This document shows positions 1-11,466 of a DNA stretch of 26,684 nucleotides, piece after piece. The stretch lies in contig CAJVPP010000754.1 of NCBI GenBank assembly GCA_910592005.1, positions 1 to 26,684 on the forward strand. Reading direction: 5' to 3'. The translations under genes were made by a program, and so were the position numbers. The notes below the pieces were generated by a model. The model saw only the letters and a list, made by a program, of their open reading frames with translations, was not told where the DNA came from and did not search any database. Position 1 is the first letter of the stretch; each line of letters opens with the position of its first letter. This DNA comes from Funneliformis mosseae. Its lineage: Eukaryota > Glomeromycota > Glomeromycetes > Glomerales > Glomeraceae.

Positions 1-129
1 GTACGAATTTTTAATTACTAAATTCGGTATAGTAAGGGTTTTTTTATATTTAAAAATCTGTCTGACACTGAAAATCCATTGTATTGTAAAATTCGTTATA
101 TCAAAATTCGTTGTAGAAAGAGTTGACTG
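1..129. mobile_element. Terminal end of a pogo/Tigger-like DNA transposon (partial)
   Basis: Read on the minus strand from base 129 inward, the sequence begins cagtcaactctttctacaac and continues with repeated ataacgaattt-like units. That layout is familiar from terminal inverted repeats of pogo/Tigger (Tc1-mariner superfamily) elements. The outer end is followed directly by TA at 130-131, which fits a TA target-site duplication. Only one terminus is visible: the rest of the element, the other repeat and any transposase lie left of the window, so a solo or broken end is equally possible. The family call comes from motif recognition only. Confidence 0.5.
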
Positions 130-970
130 TATATATAAATCAAATAATATATAATTAATTTAATCAAAAAAATATATTTTAGAAAAAGTTTAAATTAAAA
201 TGTTGATCAATTAAAAAATTAATAAATTTTAATATATTAAATATTTCTTTTTTTTTTATAATTAATAGTAAAATTTGTAAAATTAGCTTTAAATAAAAAA
301 ATTTAAAAAGCTAAATAATAATTTAAAATTATTAAATATATCTTTATTTTTTTTTTAATTAATTTTTTAATTTATTTACAATTTTTTTAATTATTTTTTA
401 ATTATTTCTTTTTAATATATATTATCTTTTAAATTATAAAGACTTGTAGATAAATTTATTTACTTATTTATTATAAATTTATTTTTAATTACTTTTATAA
501 AAAAATTAAATATTATAGTGATTTTTATTTTTTATCATATAATAAATAATCTAAAGTTATTTATAAGTTAAAATTTATAATTTAATAATTTTTATTATTA
601 ATCTTTAATAATTATATTAATATTTATTTTTAGTAATATTAATTATAATAAAATATATTAAAATTTATCATAAAAATTAACTTTAAATATTTTAATTTTA
701 TGATTTATTAAGAAAATTTATAATTTATATTAGTAATAAATTGATTCAATTAATTTGTAAACATAAGTTTTAAAAAAATTATTATAATAAATTTTAAAAC
801 TTAATTTTAAAAATTGAATTATTTAAAAAACTTCTTAATAAATTAAAAATTTTTCTAATAAAATTGATTAAATTTAATTAATATATATTAATTACATTTA
901 TTTAATTTAAATTTTTAAATTAAATAAAAATTTTTTTTATTTAAATTTAATTAAATATATTAATATAACT
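130..970. other. Extremely A+T-rich non-coding stretch
   Basis: Almost entirely A and T with frequent homopolymer runs and TAAT/TTAAT words. No open frame of credible composition is present on either strand. Parts of 811-970 faintly resemble the 160-bp unit that follows, so the tandem array may once have started further left, but I cannot align it convincingly. Confidence 0.6.
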
Positions 971-1611
971 TAATATTATAAATTATACAAATATCAAACT
1001 AATTTAATAATATTAAAATTTAGGCATTTTTAGATTTTCTAAATAACTTTACTTAAATTATTAAAGGCAATTTTATTGAAATAAAATACCAAAATTATAT
1101 AAAATATTAAAAAGTAAAATTGTATAATATTAGTATTACAAATTTTATAAATATTAAACAACTTTAATAAAAATTGAAATTAAATAATTTTAGATTTTAC
1201 AAATATTTTATTTAGACTATTAAAGTGATCTTCTTAAATTATAATGTCAAGATTATACAAAACATCAAAAAATCTAAATTTATATATCATTTGTATTATA
1301 AATTTCATAAATATTAAACTAACTTAATAAAAATTAAAATTAAATAATTTTATAACTACTAAAAAATTTTATTTAAATTACTATTAGTAATTTGCTTAAA
1401 CTATTAAATACTAAAATTAGTTAAAATAGAAAAAGTAAATTTTGTAATATTAGCATTATAAACTTTATAAATATTAGGTCAATCTTAATAAAAATTGAAA
1501 TTTAATTAATTTTTGTCTTATAAATTACTTAAACTATTAAAGGTGATTTTTATAAACTAAAATGTTAAAATAAATCAAAATAAAAAAAGTTAATTTTAAT
1601 ATATAATTAAT
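971..1611. repeat. Degenerate 160-bp tandem repeat, about four copies
   Basis: A recognisable block (attataaa, then tataaatatta, then cttaataaaaattgaaatt, then a segment with actattaaag) recurs with starts at 971, 1131, 1291 and 1451, exactly 160 bp apart by direct counting. Copies are diverged by substitutions and small indels; the last is shortened by about 20 bp at its right end. The unit is over 85% A+T. Its length is near nucleosome-repeat size, as in many satellite DNAs. It contains no coding potential. Confidence 0.6.
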
Positions 1612-1662
1612 AATTAAGCAAGTATATATTTTTTTGTACTTTCATTTTTTTTGATAACAATT

Positions 1663-1825
1663 CATATGAGCTCTTTACAATAGAAAGGGAAGAAATTACC
1701 AAAAAAAAATTTTTTGAGCTAATGTTAAATCTGGACTTATTTTATCAAAAAAATAATATTTAGCTTATAAGCAAAAAAAATTTTTTTTGGTAGTTTTCTC
1801 CTTTTTTATTGCAATGAGCCATATG
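1663..1825. repeat. 163-bp inverted-repeat (MITE-like) element
   Basis: The left arm starts catatgagctctttacaata and runs through a block with aaattaccaaaaaaaaattt. The reverse complement of the right arm starts catatggctcattgcaataa and runs through aaactaccaaaaaaaatttt. The arms are about 57 bp each, imperfect, and enclose a core of about 45 bp. Size, long arms and absence of an open frame fit a miniature inverted-repeat transposable element. No target-site duplication could be fixed, so the superfamily is unknown. Confidence 0.5.
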
Positions 1826-2410
1826 TTTTTATTTATTTATTTAATTGATCACAGTGTGTATATATATAAAAAAAATAAATAAATTTTTAAAAAAAAAGAT
1901 AAAATGAGATAAAATTTTGAATATAAAATATAATATAATAATATATTAAAATCAAAGTAAAGGAAAAATCAATAAAAAATTAATAAAATTAAAGATTTAT
2001 TATAAAAAAAAAATAAAAGTAAAATAATTAAGCAAATATTACTTTATTAATAAAAAAATATAAAAAAAAGTCAAATAATAAAACTGTAGTAATACAAAAA
2101 AAACAAATAAAATAATTGGTAAACAGAATATTTGCAAAAAATGTAATACAAAATTTGTAAGCAAATAATAATTTTCATGCTTAAGATTTTCTTTATTATA
2201 TACATTTAATATAAAATACAAAAAAATCAAATAAATTCAAAAAAAGTATTGATAAAGAATAACAAAATCAATAAAAATATATTTTATTTAAAATATGATG
2301 ATTAAATTTAATACAACACAAAAATGTCACAGAAAAGCTTAACACAAATTTATTCTAATGATAATATAGCAGCTTATAGCGATGCCAGCAACTGTAGCTA
2401 TAGCTATAGT
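1826..2410. other. AT-rich intergenic stretch
   Basis: Low-complexity A+T-rich DNA with poly-A tracts. The short minus-strand open frame at 2039-2230 translates to a Phe/Leu/Tyr/Ile-rich string typical of AT-rich non-coding DNA and was not called. At 2388-2410 there is a short repeat of the word agctat beside the left edge of the protease pseudogene. Confidence 0.5.
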
Positions 2411-2841
2411 AGATGAGGACCTTTCAATTCTACCGAATTTAAAAATTAATTTCAAAGTTCATTGAAAAAATATCATAAATTGAAACTCTGATGTATTATT
2501 CTTTAGTAATGATAAATTTAATTCCTTAATCAAATCAACAGGTCTGAAAGAATGTCCTTGTTTGGGTTTTTCTTTAGTTCTTGATAAATATACGAAAAAT
2601 CCTTGAAGCGCTTTTTTTATCGTTTTGATCGTCTATTAAAAGAAAAAAAAGTTATTCATGAACTTTTTATAAAGAATACACATGCACACCAGTTTTCTAC
2701 TATTTCCCTGCCATAAGGAAACGCTTCAAAGCATGCCTTCACGTCAGAATAATTTGCGCTAAATTCCGAATCCCATCATTATTCGTGTCATGTGAAAAAC
2801 CGATGGCGAGCAAAAATTAATGTAAAAATAAATGATTTTAT
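2411..2841 (-). pseudogene. Truncated pseudogene copy of the S41/CPAF-like protease gene
   Basis: This segment aligns by eye, in the same orientation, with exon 1, intron 1, exon 2 and the start of exon 3 of the intact gene at 20950-23167. Shared stretches include the blocks coding for exon 1 residues around YSDVKACFEAFPY and for exon 2 residues around LQGFFVYLS. Visible lesions on the minus strand are: start codon ATG changed to ATA (2839-2841); a deletion of about a dozen bases inside the signal-peptide region; a larger deletion of about 45-50 bases that removes the codons around ARISTGYEQSN; loss of the exon 1 donor GTAAGT; loss of the exon 2 donor; and a deletion that removes the intron 2 acceptor and the first codons of exon 3. 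Homology stops at about 2411, so the whole catalytic part (rest of exon 3, exon 4) is missing. It cannot encode a working protease. Confidence 0.88.
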
Positions 2842-5800
2842 ACTTTATTATTATTAATACTTGTTATTCCACACGCAGTGAAGAATAACCTAAGTAATCC
2901 GAATAATTATAATTATTAAATGCTATTAAGTTCATATCTAAAAGTTCCACAAGATGATGATTAGAAAGGAGGCAGTATTTTGCACATTAAAGGTTTTTTG
3001 CCATCATTCAAGCCCATGCAAATTTTCTATCATAATTGTGGATTACCCGTGTCGAGATGATTTATCATTTTTGAGTTAATTACATTAACAAGCATACTAT
3101 AATGGTAAATTTTTTAAAATAAAACGCAATAGAGAAATTTTCCTATTAGAATTAGGTTTCACATAAGTCGTCGTCATAATTTTAATTTTTCTTGTGGTTG
3201 CGTCGTAACCATGGATATTTCAAGTTATTCTAACTTTTTGATTTGATGTGATATTCTTCAACTTATCGTTCGTTATTATTTTGATATTTGAAACTTCTTC
3301 CTCCAACATATGGCAAAAAAAAAAATTCTTCTGCTTTCTTCTTTCTCACTCACTCCCCATATAGCCCATTAGCTTTAATAGAACAAGCAAATGTTTATGT
3401 CTCAAACATTCATAAAAAGTTATTTGATGAAAATAAAATCACGTGGATTTCACATGATTTTAGTTTTTTTAGTTGGGAATTGAAAATTAAATAAATAAGA
3501 AAATTAAATCGTAAAGGTTCATGATGCAAGTAAGTATGAAAATAATATAAACGCAAATTCTTGTATACTTGTGTATGATCAGATTATTTAGGAACAACTT
3601 TTGAAAGTTTAATTTTTTTATATAACTTTTTAATCACATGATCTTATTACAAACCTAGCTTACAATTGTTAAACCAAGCAAATCCCTGTATTTAAAAAAA
3701 CTATCTTAAACCTTTTCGACACGTATATGCCATTCGTCGAAACTTTTGCCACCCTCGAAACTTTCGCAATTTTGCTTTAATAAAAATATTTGGCAAAACT
3801 TTTCGATAGGTTTCGATTTCGATGCTTGTCGAAACCTCCAGGTTTGCCCGGTATCCTGATTACAGTTGCTGAACAATAAGTTATTTGTTAAGATAATCCT
3901 TTGAGCGGAAATAAGTGCATGCTTTGCTTATAACCTATCGGTTTTGTTGCTTCGGTATTTCGTTTGTTCCTTTATTTAGTTTATCGGCAATTTCAATCGG
4001 TCAAACCTTTCAGAAATCTCTCATGCGTTAGTGGTTTCGGCTTTTGTTTGATTCTACACGGCGTTTTTGATTGTACTTTTCTTTCTAGTTGTTTGATTGG
4101 ATCCTTTCAATTTTAAGATATTACCTTGTCTTTGAAATTGCTTATTTGGGAAATGTTTTAAAAGTTTTATTTATCTTTTTAGAATTATTTAATTTGTTTC
4201 CCTAATTCTTCCCCGTTCACAAAATTTTCAACAATTAAATCTGTTTTATTGTTATAGAAATCATTTACTTGAGCCAATTTGTCTTAGCCCCAAATTACTT
4301 TTCGATTAGATTTCCACTGATATTAAAAATTAAACTAAATTCTGCCTAAATATCTTTGATTCACGGAAATAGTAGTAATTTCACTTTCCGAGAGAACAAA
4401 TCATTGTAATTGGTTGGCGGGGATTGTTGACCGCCCTTTTTTTTATTTCTTCCATTACGATTTAAGGATCGCTAATATTACATAGTGCAAGTATCTTGAA
4501 AAATTTTCATATTTTCATAAAATTTTCTTTCATCTAGAAAGGTCATTTTATTTTTTTAGAATTAGATGAGGAAGCTAATGATAGACAGATTTATCAGTGT
4601 AGTTTATGTAAAAAATCGGTCAAATGATTTGATAATTTTTTTTTTTTAACTCGGCTCGTTATTTGCTTTTACAATGTATGTCAATGTCTATCGAAACCAA
4701 GAAAAGGGTTTTGAAATAGCGCGAAGCAAAAAATGGAATTTATTCATACATGCATAAGTATTAACAATGTATTAAATGAACTTCATTTCATCATGAACCC
4801 CCTTAAATGATTTAGTTGATAACCATACCATTTCAGGAGATTCTGAATGATAAAAATGTTACTTTATTTACTTGCTTACAACATTTCTTATTCATAATTA
4901 TTTTTAATTATTTATTACCATTTTCCGAACACAAGCCAGGTGACACGATTTACAAAACAGCCCTAAAATAATAAAAAAAATATTTACTTCTTTTTTTTTT
5001 CGGTGCAACAACAAACAACACACAATCAGCCATCGTCTTAAAAAATAAACTTTTTTGGAAACAATCAAACCCACAAATGGTGAATAAACCATACAATTTA
5101 ACCTCAAAGTCAATAGGTCCTTGTAATTAATTAAAAAGAAATAAAATTCTGGGGGCCCACAAAAATTTTTTTATGATGTAGTTCATTGTAACATTTTAAT
5201 GTAGATTATGTACGTTTGATCCTAAAAGTGTTTTCCTTGCATTTAATTCCATCAATCATTTTTAAACAAATTTAATTTAATAAATAAACAAGGGATCTGT
5301 TTTATTATTTGTGTAATGAAACTAAACCGCATATATACAACATTTCTAGCTTTCAGTACTCTCTACATCCGACAGCTTGGTAAGTTTCGACTGTCAAAAT
5401 TCAAAAAAAAAAATCTTCAGGAGCTTCGAATTTTTTTTCTTTCATTACTATTACCATAAAAAGCTTTTTTTTGAGATATCAATGGCATGGTTAATTATTT
5501 TTTACCATGCATTACATCACATTCATGACTTTCATGAAAATTTTCGAAATATCAATCTTCTAAATGCTAAATCGAATGAATCAACTTTCTAGTACGCCAA
5601 ACGTTTGAGATGAAGGAAAAAAAAAGAAAGAAAATATGACTCGTCCGTACCCAACCATTGTCTTGTCCTTACAAACATTTCATTACTTACCTGCGTTGGG
5701 CCATAAGTGACGATATCTGTGTCATACTAAATGTCCTTCACTACTAAATTTAGAATCCCCAATAAAGTTTGCGTACAAAATAAGATATATAAATAGAAAC

Positions 5801-5947
5801 TTGGAAATTTTTTTTTTATAAAGAAATTTTTTTTTTTTTTGTTTTTTAACTATAAAAAAAGTTATTTTTTTTTTAAAAAAAAATAAATAAATTAAAATTA
5901 ATAAAAAAATTAAATAATTAAAACAAAAAAAAAAAAAGATTTTTTTC
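2842..5947. other. Intergenic region; traces of duplicated 5' flank and foldbacks
   Basis: No gene was recognised. The part next to the pseudogene (2842 to about 3180) retains weak similarity to the 5' flank of the intact protease gene, best seen as an identical 16-mer at 3076-3091 and 23774-23789. Open frames at 3288-3494, 4904-5113 and 5377-5592 have low-complexity translations and no matching splice structure, and were not called. From about 5790 to 5947 long poly-T and poly-A runs lead up to the start codon of the channel gene; the core promoter should lie here but no motif is decisive. Confidence 0.5.
3736..3837. repeat. Cluster of short inverted repeats with the word cgaaac
   Basis: Two foldbacks lie side by side. 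At 3736-3807, cgtcgaaacttttgcca is mirrored imperfectly by tggcaaaacttttcgat. At 3808-3837, aggtttcga pairs perfectly with tcgaaacct across a 12-nt loop. The word cgaaac or its complement recurs five times in about 100 bp. This could be a remnant terminus of a DNA transposon; no second terminus or target duplication was identified. Confidence 0.3.
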
Positions 5948-8900
5948 ATGACTACCCTATCAAACGAAAACTTTTCTTTTGAGCAAGTAGAAGCTGGCCA
6001 ATTTGAAAATAAGACCAGGAGTTTCAGAGAAGCCTTGAAAGAGTACCTTTTGTCCGGACAACAGAAGGGAGGGAATAGTTTCGCATTACAACACGATTAC
6101 GATTATACAAACAAGAAAGAAAAATATCAAATTACGATTAGTCGTGATGGAAAGTTTGTTGCAACGCTCGACACAGGTAATCACCATATAGATGATCATT
6201 TCTTGCGATCTCCAAAGCATTGTACGTACCTAATTCAATTGTAACCCTCCAAAATTTTAGAAAACCTTCGGATTAAGGTTTTAAAAAATACTGATTACCG
6301 CGGAAGTCATCAAAAGACAGTTGTCTCCAATCAGAATGAAAGTGAAATAATTGATGAGCGAATTGCGCTTTTTAAAATAAATCACAATTTAACTATTAAT
6401 AAAATTTACAAAAAGGGCGAAATGCCTCCACGTTATAAAAAGGTCAAATCTTATGATGATATCACAGAATACATGGAAGAGGATGTTAATGACATTTCAA
6501 GTACCGACGAATTATCTGAAACAATTAATAACAACTCAAATAATCGATTCAGATGGTCGCTCGATATATCAAACATGGATGGAAAATTTCTTTTTGTAGC
6601 GATATCTTACATAGACGTTGAGGAAGATATGAAATGTTTAGAAAAAAAGAGCAAGCGTCAGATGTTTGATTATAAGAAAATTAAAGTGCAGGAGGCAACT
6701 TACCATGAGAAAAACAATAGCTACACGATTAATGTCCCTCATGATACTCCGGAATTCCACACGGGGATTGCGATATATCGTCTTAGATTAAAGAAATCAA
6801 GGAATGGCGACCAGAATGATCCCGAGGAGGAAAGCTATGTTGTTGATAAAGGTTATTTTTGGAATAATTTGTCGGGAATTTGTAGATTTATAGAAAATTT
6901 TGATCCGAATTCGATTTCTAATAATATTGATACCCCGGATTATATTTTGACAAGATTTATAGCATTGAACTTTGACGGCATATTTAACTTTGAATATCAC
7001 AAGTATCATAAGAATTTTCTTTTGAATGAAAGGTTTCATTATCCGAAAATCATCAAGAATGAATTAAAGAATTGGCATACAAAACAAAATTTACCCGACT
7101 GCATGAACCGTCTTCTTTCGTGTATTTATGATAAGTACTTTTTGGTCGAACATTACAAAAACAACGCACAATTTCTTGAAGGTAAACAATTATCATCCTC
7201 TTGATTTTCAACACTTTTAACAAATACTTGCTAACAAATCTATTGTAGTTTATGATCTGGCGGATATGAAATTAGAAAGTAGTGCGAAAAGAATCGAAAG
7301 TAATAATAACGTCATAAGAAAGTACAATAGAAATTCTTTTTCAATCGATAAACAGAAGCTGCAACTTTGTTTTACCCGAGGACAATCCGTTGAGTAAGTT
7401 TTCATATTACGTGTCGCGTTATTTAATTCGTTTATGGAATTAACCTCTCGATGTCCCTATCTTTTTTTTTTTTTTTTTTCAGAATATACTTTATGGAGAA
7501 CGGCTTGGAGATCTCATCTAGAAATTTTGAGGAACTTGAAAAAATATATTATCTAGAATTTATCGAAAATGATGAGAAACTACTTTTGATTGGCAGTGAT
7601 GAAGAAAATAATCAAAAGATTATTGTGTGGGATTTGTATAATACAGATAAGATTGAAACATTACACTTGGACAAAAAACTTATGATACAAGATTTTGATT
7701 CTCACTTGGCTAGAACGTCCGGAAATCTTTTAAAGGTTGATGATAAAGGAAATGTTATCTCAGTGCTCAAGATGATTGAAAATAAATTAAAAAAGGAAAC
7801 AAGGGAGGAAATATTTCATGAAAATCTAGTAGAGTATATTACAGAAATTGAAAAAGAGCCTATATTTAAAGAAGTATTGTGGCAGGAGAAGCACACAATA
7901 TTCTTTTATGAGGCCTATGATGAAATTAATTTCAGGCCATTAGTTAATGAAACAGAACCATGGGTAATGGACAATTATGACGAATTTTCTTTTTATCTTT
8001 GTAATAATGAAACAGAAGCTTTGCAGCTTATAGTTGGAAGATCTACCGTCCAAATCTGGCATAAAATTCTATCGGATCCTAAAAGTAATGGAAAAGAGAA
8101 GGAGAAACTTCCCAATCAAGGAAATGTATTCCTTGAATTTATTTGGACGAATGGTATTCCAGTAAAACAAGAAAATAAAGAAAATAGATTACGAATTGAA
8201 AAGGTTCAATTTGGGTTTAAATACTTTTACATGGAAGTTTATTGGTATGAAGAAGATGATGATGAGATAAATGAAAAAGATAATGCAAATGAGAATGAGT
8301 TTAGTTATGAAGAAAAGATGAAAAATATGGAAAAAATTAAAGGAAAATCATTAAAAAGAAGAACAGTTAAGTGGGAAGATATTAATGAGAATATAAAGGG
8401 AATAAGATATTCTTGCAAAGCATTAGAGCATCTTAATAAGCGTGCAAGATCTCTTGTAAGTTATGATAGAAAACAAAAAGTAAGTTGATTTAATTATTTA
8501 ATTTAATCACTTTTTTTTTTTTTTTTAAAAAAAAAAAATAATTTAACCATCAAAAAACATTTCGTTAATTTAACTCAAAAGTATGAAAATATGGTTATGT
8601 ACATTAATCATATAGTTTGGAGATATATTAATCATAAGCCAGATCAATATAGATTACTAGATGTTCGACATAATGTTATGAAAAACTTAATCCTTGGTGA
8701 CTGTGATCATTTAATTAAGTATATTTTATTTGGAAGTAAAGAATACGCAGCTTCTGCTGAAAAAGAAAAAAAAAATAAAAAGGATAAAGTTAATGAGGAG
8801 GTAGAAAAATTCACAATCAAGCACATACCAAGGAACATATTGTGGCAAAGGAAAGAAGATAAATATATACAGGCCGATGATCTTGAGCCTTTTGATAACG

Positions 8901-11466
8901 ATGAAGAATCAAAAGATATTGAAGAAATATTGCCAAAAAATGATATGGAATTGGCGATTTATCATTGCAAAGGTAAATTTTAATAACTCTAATTTTATGA
9001 TGTAGAATTATATAATTCTTTGTTAATAAATTAAAAACATCGATATTAGGACGTGAACTAAGGGACACAATCATGGTTGCATATCTTTTGGAATATTATT
9101 CAAGACATGCAAAAGATTATGCTGGTTGGATGAGTACTGTTTCCAAGTCACTTCCTTTGTTATACAAATATGATTATGGTTTGTCTTTTAAAGTTTTTGT
9201 TTTTTAAAGTTTAAAAAATGAATTCAGATATTCACTTATAATTATAACCCGTAGATGATTATACCAGAAAGTTATTTCGTAAAGAATGTTTTGCGGATCA
9301 AAATCATTTTTCGGCACAAGATTCTCATGAAATTATTCCAAAAAAATACAGTATACAACGTAGTAATAATCCTGAATTCAAGGCATTTAAACCTATAGAC
9401 AAACTGAAGTCAGATAGAGAATCATACAATTCAAATTGGAAAGCAATAAAATCCGTCAAACATAAAATGTCCTTATGGCTTGAAAACTTTGATAATGCTA
9501 ATGGAAAACCACCATTAGCTTTACGTGTTGTACCCCTTCCCGGGTTTATCACACATACAATCAAAGCAGAAAATGTTAATTATTATTTTAGAAAAAATCT
9601 TATAAACATTATTTGGTTTATGTTTTTACCACGATGGTATAAAATTAGTCGAAATGAAAAGGATAAATTAAGTCCATTTTCAAGAGTGATTCGATACGAG
9701 AATAATGATGATATGTTTGATAACCCAGCGACAGAAGCGGTCATTAATTTTTGTTGGCCAAAAGCAAGAAATTTTTTCTTTTTTCGTTTTATTCGATTCC
9801 TTATTTTTGGATCTTGTTTTGCGTACGTTAGTTGGGCATATATGGTTCATGATGAAAGTACTTTAGCATATAAAAAATATATAATTGCATCGATTATAAT
9901 ATTCTATTATTTAGCAATTTACTTTTTCACTGCTAAAATGATACAGCTACATTTTTATGGAGTGAGGAAATTTTTTAGTGATACATTTAATTATTTTGAT
10001 ATATGTTCGGTTTTAATTCCCGTAATAGTAATGACAATAATTCTTGTCAATTCATTTGACTTTTCCGAGAGCTTTGGGAGTATTCTAGCTGTAGACTCTC
10101 AATTGGTCATAGGAATATCCTTCTCAATTCTTTTAATTTGGATAGAAGTTGTAAGTTTTTAATTTTTCTTTGCGCGCGGTGTTGATTTATGTTACTTAAA
10201 AAAAAATCATAATAATTTTGAATTTCAATGATAATTTTTTTTAGATTTCATATCTCCGTTTAATATCAAGTAATTACGACACTATCTTTTTTTTTTACTC
10301 GAAATATATTATTCTTTTAACGATTATATATATATATTTTTCAACTTTATAGATATTTCTATTTACATTTATTATGTTTTGAACATTTGCATAACTATAT
10401 ATCCATTTCTTTTATTCTTATTAACTATAGTCATTGCCTTTACGCATACAATGTGAGTTTATAAATTCATCCTTTTATTATATTTTTTACTTGTTTCTTA
10501 TTCTAAAATTATGAGACCAATATTTAATTACATCTATGTAGGTTCATATTGCTTAAAGATCCAGGTGTTGATGTTAAAACTACTACAATAAGTGGTGTTG
10601 CCACTTCTGAAAACACCAATGAAGTTTTTAATGTTCAACTTATAAATGATTTTGATCGTACAGATCCAGTTGACAATCCATACTCTTACTTTCCAACCGC
10701 GTTAGAAGCTTCCTATTTTTGGATAAATGGTCAATTTGTTCAAAGAGATGATTTTGATTCGTGGGCCGTTGAGGCATTTACTTTGCTTGCTAGCATCATG
10801 CTTGTTACCGTTTTACAGAATATTTTAATTGCTATTATGGGGTAAGAGATTTTTTTAAAAGATAAAAATCATTTATTCCCACGGGTCAGGGTTCATTTCA
10901 TTTAATATTCATTCCACTTTAATTCATTTCTTCCATCCAGTGGTGTTTACGGGGAAGCAGCAACTAAGGGCAGACAAGCTTTATTAAGGTTTCGAGCAAA
11001 CCAAATAGCAGATTATGAAGCATTACATCACATTCATTTTCGAACCCAGGAACCGGAACCGAAATACATTTATTATATCGGCCAAGCAAAAAATTTTGAG
11101 GAATGGTACAAGAGCCGAAAGGGTGATCGAGGTCCGATATATAAAGAATTTGAAGAAAAGTCCACTTTTAAAAGATACAATTTCAAGGAATCAAATTTTG
11201 ACAAAGTTTCAATTTGGAAATTTGATGATAAATCTAAGAAAGATAAGAAGAAGGAAGGAAAAATTGAGAAAAGTTTAAAGTCATCACAGGTAACAGATAT
11301 AGATGAGGAGTCGTCCAAAGGGAAACATTCCGCGCAAGATACAATAGAAAAGGATCATGAAGCTATTGATAGGGAAATTCAGGAAATTGAACAATTGAGA
11401 CGTGACATGAATTCTTTAGTTGATAAATTATTAGGAAAACTCAACAATCAAAAATTTAATTTATAG
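5948..11466 (+). CDS. Ion-channel-like protein with propeller-like N-terminus, 11 exons, 1552 aa
   Basis: Exons joined by GT-AG introns with phase kept throughout: 5948-6176, 6261-7181, 7249-7393, 7483-8479, 8582-8972, 9050-9178, 9255-10150, 10245-10269, 10353-10452, 10542-10841, 10941-11466. The N-terminal half has beta-propeller-like pieces (ISRDGKFVATLDTENLRIKV at about 64-83, IIVWDLYNTDK at about 478-488) rather than clear WD40 repeats. The C-terminal half has six hydrophobic segments near 1115-1134, 1145-1165, 1185-1204, 1220-1243, 1260-1283 and 1353-1379, with a pore-loop-like stretch near 1327-1343 (YFPTALEASYFWINGQF) before the last. This is the order seen in TRP/polycystin-type ion-transport domains. 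A charged tail ends in a predicted coiled coil near 1517-1545, which could drive multimerisation. It is inferred to be an integral membrane cation channel; selectivity and gating cannot be read. No frameshift or stop was found. The first ATG after the poly-A/T tract was chosen. It resembles a family I associate with Rhizophagus. Confidence 0.88.

Noticed and set aside
3288..3494. Plus-strand open frame of 68 codons
   Set aside because: Contains homopolymer-derived Lys and Phe runs, has no recognised domain, no splice partner and no related copy in the window.
5722..5949. Minus-strand open frame rich in Phe, Ile, Leu and Lys
   Set aside because: Translation of poly-A/poly-T runs upstream of the channel gene; no sign of a real membrane protein.
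6797..7039. Minus-strand open frame within exon 2 of the channel gene
   Set aside because: Antisense shadow of a well-supported coding exon; the same applies to 8817-9074, 9325-9564, 11073-11318, 22303-22566 and 26410-26604.
11015..11278. Plus-strand open frame of 87 codons at the end of the channel gene
   Set aside because: It lies in a different frame inside exon 11, whose own frame stays open to the stop at 11466 and encodes the coiled-coil tail.
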